Of a DNA stretch of 6,244 nucleotides, positions 6,000 to 6,244 are shown piece by piece. The stretch covers positions 1 to 6,244 of the forward strand of contig JAAYWE010000347.1 of NCBI GenBank assembly GCA_012516755.1. Direction: 5' to 3'. This DNA is from Treponema sp. (lineage in GTDB: Bacteria > Spirochaetota > Spirochaetia > Treponematales > Rectinemataceae). How positions within the stretch are numbered: the first letter of the stretch is position 1; each line of letters begins with the position of its first letter. Made by a program: the position numbers and the translations under genes. A model generated the notes under the pieces. It saw only the letters and a list, made by a program, of their open reading frames with translations, was not told the DNA's origin and did no database searches.

Positions 6000-6022
6000 T
6001 CTCGATAAGCCTCTTTTCGAGA
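6000..6022. repeat. 6-bp inverted repeat between the M23 gene and the ptsI promoter
   Basis: TCTCGA (6000-6005) and TCGAGA (6017-6022) form a perfect inverted repeat with an 11-nt spacer, centred about 29 bp upstream of the ptsI -35 box and ending 11 bp after the M23 stop codon. No T-run follows on the minus strand, so it is a poor intrinsic terminator. It could be a protein-binding site or chance. Confidence 0.3.
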
Positions 6023-6033
6023 GCATGTGAAGA

Positions 6034-6244
6034 TCAAGGTAGGTAATTCAAGGGATTGACCAGAACCCCATTTTTTATAACTTCAAAGTGCACATGGGGA
6101 CCTGTGCTATACCCGGTTGTGCCGATTCTACCTATGGTTCGACCTTGAGAGACATACTGTCCTTCCTGAACCAGAATTTCGGACATATGGCCATATAATG
6201 TCTTCCATCCGCCCGAATGGGAAATGATCGCATATTTGCCAAGG
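6034..6244 (-). CDS. M23 family (LytM/lysostaphin-type) peptidase, C-terminal part
   Basis: Only the last 69 residues and stop are in the window; the 5' part lies past the right edge. The visible stretch runs LGKYAIISHSGGWKTLYGHM, then 'VQEGQYVSQGRTIGRIGTTG', then YSTGPHVHFEV and a closing 'NPLNYLP'. It has the hallmarks of the M23 zinc endopeptidase fold: the 'YGHM' His (residue 19 here) and the HxH motif in GPHVHFE (His50 and His52), of which the second is a zinc ligand in the family. The first ligands (HxxxD) would be upstream. The core is therefore intact and probably active on peptidoglycan cross-links, or it regulates amidases. Such proteins are usually exported and often carry LysM or coiled-coil regions N-terminally, which cannot be seen here. 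It ends 88 nt before ptsI, which has its own promoter. Confidence 0.93.
   Translation of the reverse strand, partial: LGKYAIISHSGGWKTLYGHMSEILVQEGQYVSQGRTIGRIGTTGYSTGPHVHFEVIKNGVLVNPLNYLP

Noticed and set aside
6008..6033. Possible terminator hairpin after the M23 gene (minus strand CTCTCGAAAAGAG)
   Set aside because: Only a 4-bp stem with no following T-run; too weak to call a terminator.
1..6244. CRISPR array, insertion sequence, tRNA, phage or defence genes
   Set aside because: No spaced direct repeats, transposase motifs, cloverleaf-like segments or phage proteins seen; coding space is filled by housekeeping genes.

Overview
The window looks like chromosomal housekeeping DNA from a bacterium of moderate G+C content. 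A spirochaete of the Treponema/Spirochaeta type is my best guess. It rests on the architecture of the left-hand gene (alpha-helical repeats followed by a C-terminal LysM domain containing an 'NPYKWPVLYEAN' stretch) and on the general look of the proteins. No rRNA or marker gene settles the taxonomy. I see no phage, transposon, CRISPR or defence genes.

Layout. (1) 3-938, + strand: the 3' part of a gene for a repeat-containing LysM cell-envelope protein, cut by the left edge. It ends at a strong intrinsic terminator (959-984). (2) 985-1051: a short convergent spacer with a second degenerate terminator-like segment, a 9-bp tandem repeat and a doubtful 16-codon Trp-rich ORF. (3) 1052-5945, - strand: a compact cluster read in the order ptsI (PTS enzyme I), der (double-GTPase ribosome assembly factor), a small MerR-family regulator, and an M18 zinc aminopeptidase. 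Junctions are a 9-nt gap, a 3-nt gap and a 38-nt overlap, so this is almost certainly one operon. (4) 5946-6033: an intergenic region with a good sigma70-type promoter pointing into ptsI and a small inverted repeat. (5) 6034-6244, - strand: the C-terminal end of an M23 (LytM-type) peptidase, cut by the right edge.

How the genes fit together. Enzyme I takes phosphate from PEP and passes it to HPr, while Der serves 50S assembly. The aminopeptidase trims acidic N-terminal residues in the cytoplasm, and the MerR protein could regulate the cluster or an unlinked target. The flanking LysM and M23 genes both concern peptidoglycan but lie in separate transcription units.

The most interesting signals are in translation initiation. 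ptsI has no Shine-Dalgarno (SD) sequence, and its promoter sits so close that the mRNA may be leaderless. der also lacks an SD and probably depends on coupling to ptsI. The two downstream genes have normal SDs. I found no convincing undescribed system.
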